From contig JACQAB010000051.1 in assembly GCA_016195205.1 (NCBI GenBank), forward strand, positions 1 through 21,515: a DNA stretch of 21,515 nt, given 5' to 3'. Source of the stretch: Pseudomonadota bacterium. Its GTDB lineage: Bacteria; Pseudomonadota; Alphaproteobacteria; UBA9219; RGZA01. The position numbers and the translations under genes are program-made. Shown one piece after another: positions 21,183-21,515 of this stretch (within the stretch, counting starts at the first letter, position 1; the number at the start of each line of letters is the position of its first letter). Under the pieces are notes generated by a model, which had not been told where the DNA came from, did not search any database, and saw only the letters and a program-made list of their open reading frames with translations.

Positions 21183-21253
21183 TTTACATTAGAACACAAA
21201 AAAGGTACTCAGATTGGCACGTGATTTAAAAGACTTTTCATAAGGAACAAAAA

Positions 21254-21515
21254 ATGGCTACACAATCACTCAAACAATTAGTGGCAGGAACGGAAGTATG
21301 TGTTCGTTGGAATTGTCCTACGGCGCCTACGGCCAGACACGGCTTTGCATTGGGCACTATCGGTGGAGAAGTCCAAATACTTCTGACCGATCCTGCGCAA
21401 GTTGAAGGTTTTAATATCAATCTGCCAGGGGCCAAGTTCAAATCGCAAGGAATACCCTCTAATATTGCAGAAATCATGGCTGGATTTAGACATGATTTGA
21501 ACGCCGCAGGGACTG
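21254..21515 (+). CDS. Unknown gene, 3' end cut by window edge
   Basis: An ATG at 21254 with AAGGA 7-8 nt upstream opens a frame that is still open at the right edge (at least 87 residues). The visible part (MATQSLKQLVAGTEVCVRWNCP..., GGEVQILLTDPAQVEGFNINLPGAKFKSQG, IAEIMAGFRHDLNA) is not recognised. Base composition is more AT-rich than that of neighbours. Minus-strand frames over the same bases are weaker candidates, lacking this ribosome site. Confidence 0.65.
   Translation, partial: MATQSLKQLVAGTEVCVRWNCPTAPTARHGFALGTIGGEVQILLTDPAQVEGFNINLPGAKFKSQGIPSNIAEIMAGFRHDLNAAGT

Overview
This window looks like part of an alphaproteobacterial chromosome, moderately GC-rich. The evidence is a yajC/secD pair, class I ketol-acid reductoisomerase in an ilvB-ilvH-ilvC cluster, an alphaproteobacterial-type LexA with a GAAC-N7-GAAC operator, a ComEC whose C-terminus lacks the metallo-beta-lactamase motif, and an IF-3 of alphaproteobacterial type. 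A PilT/DotB-like secretion ATPase hints at a lineage carrying a type IV pilus or IVB-type secretion machine, but genus and order cannot be fixed from this sequence.

Layout. 1-5647 is mostly minus strand: a ferritin-like/diiron protein cut by the left edge, a PilT/DotB-family ATPase, secD, a 71-residue orphan, yajC, then an NAD-dependent epimerase and a GT2 glycosyltransferase in an ATGA-coupled pair. 5741-7111 (plus): a four-helix membrane protein and miaA. 7259-8608: a repeat-containing protein of unknown function. 8749-12538: ilvB-ilvH-GNAT acetyltransferase-ilvC, the common branched-chain amino acid steps. 12597-13143: a BrnT/BrnA toxin-antitoxin pair, convergent with an unknown gene. 13701-14954 is rearranged: a peroxiredoxin gene has lost its middle and is out of frame, and an exact 141-bp inverted copy of part of it is fused in frame to the C-terminal part of a glycosyltransferase-like protein. 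15075-16723: an XRE regulator with a TrmB/PLD-like sensor domain, 5 nt ahead of an EgtD-like SAM methyltransferase. 16811-18275: infC, which appears to start with AUA, and lexA. 18400-18913: a QueD-like gene frameshifted at its Asp-His site. 19104-21182: comEC on the minus strand. 21254 to the right edge: the start of an unknown gene.

Three intergenic palindromic elements, different in sequence, cluster between infC and comEC (17370-17448, 18284-18392, 18918-19071). No tRNA, rRNA, CRISPR array, transposase or phage gene was seen, and no gene-free stretch exceeds 300 bases.

The points most worth a second look are the 141-bp inverted repeat at the peroxiredoxin locus (real rearrangement, invertible switch or assembly chimera), the XRE/TrmB-like plus EgtD-like pair, the AUA start of infC, the Asp-to-Glu change in the thiamine-diphosphate motif of IlvB, and the secretion ATPase lying where secF is usually found.
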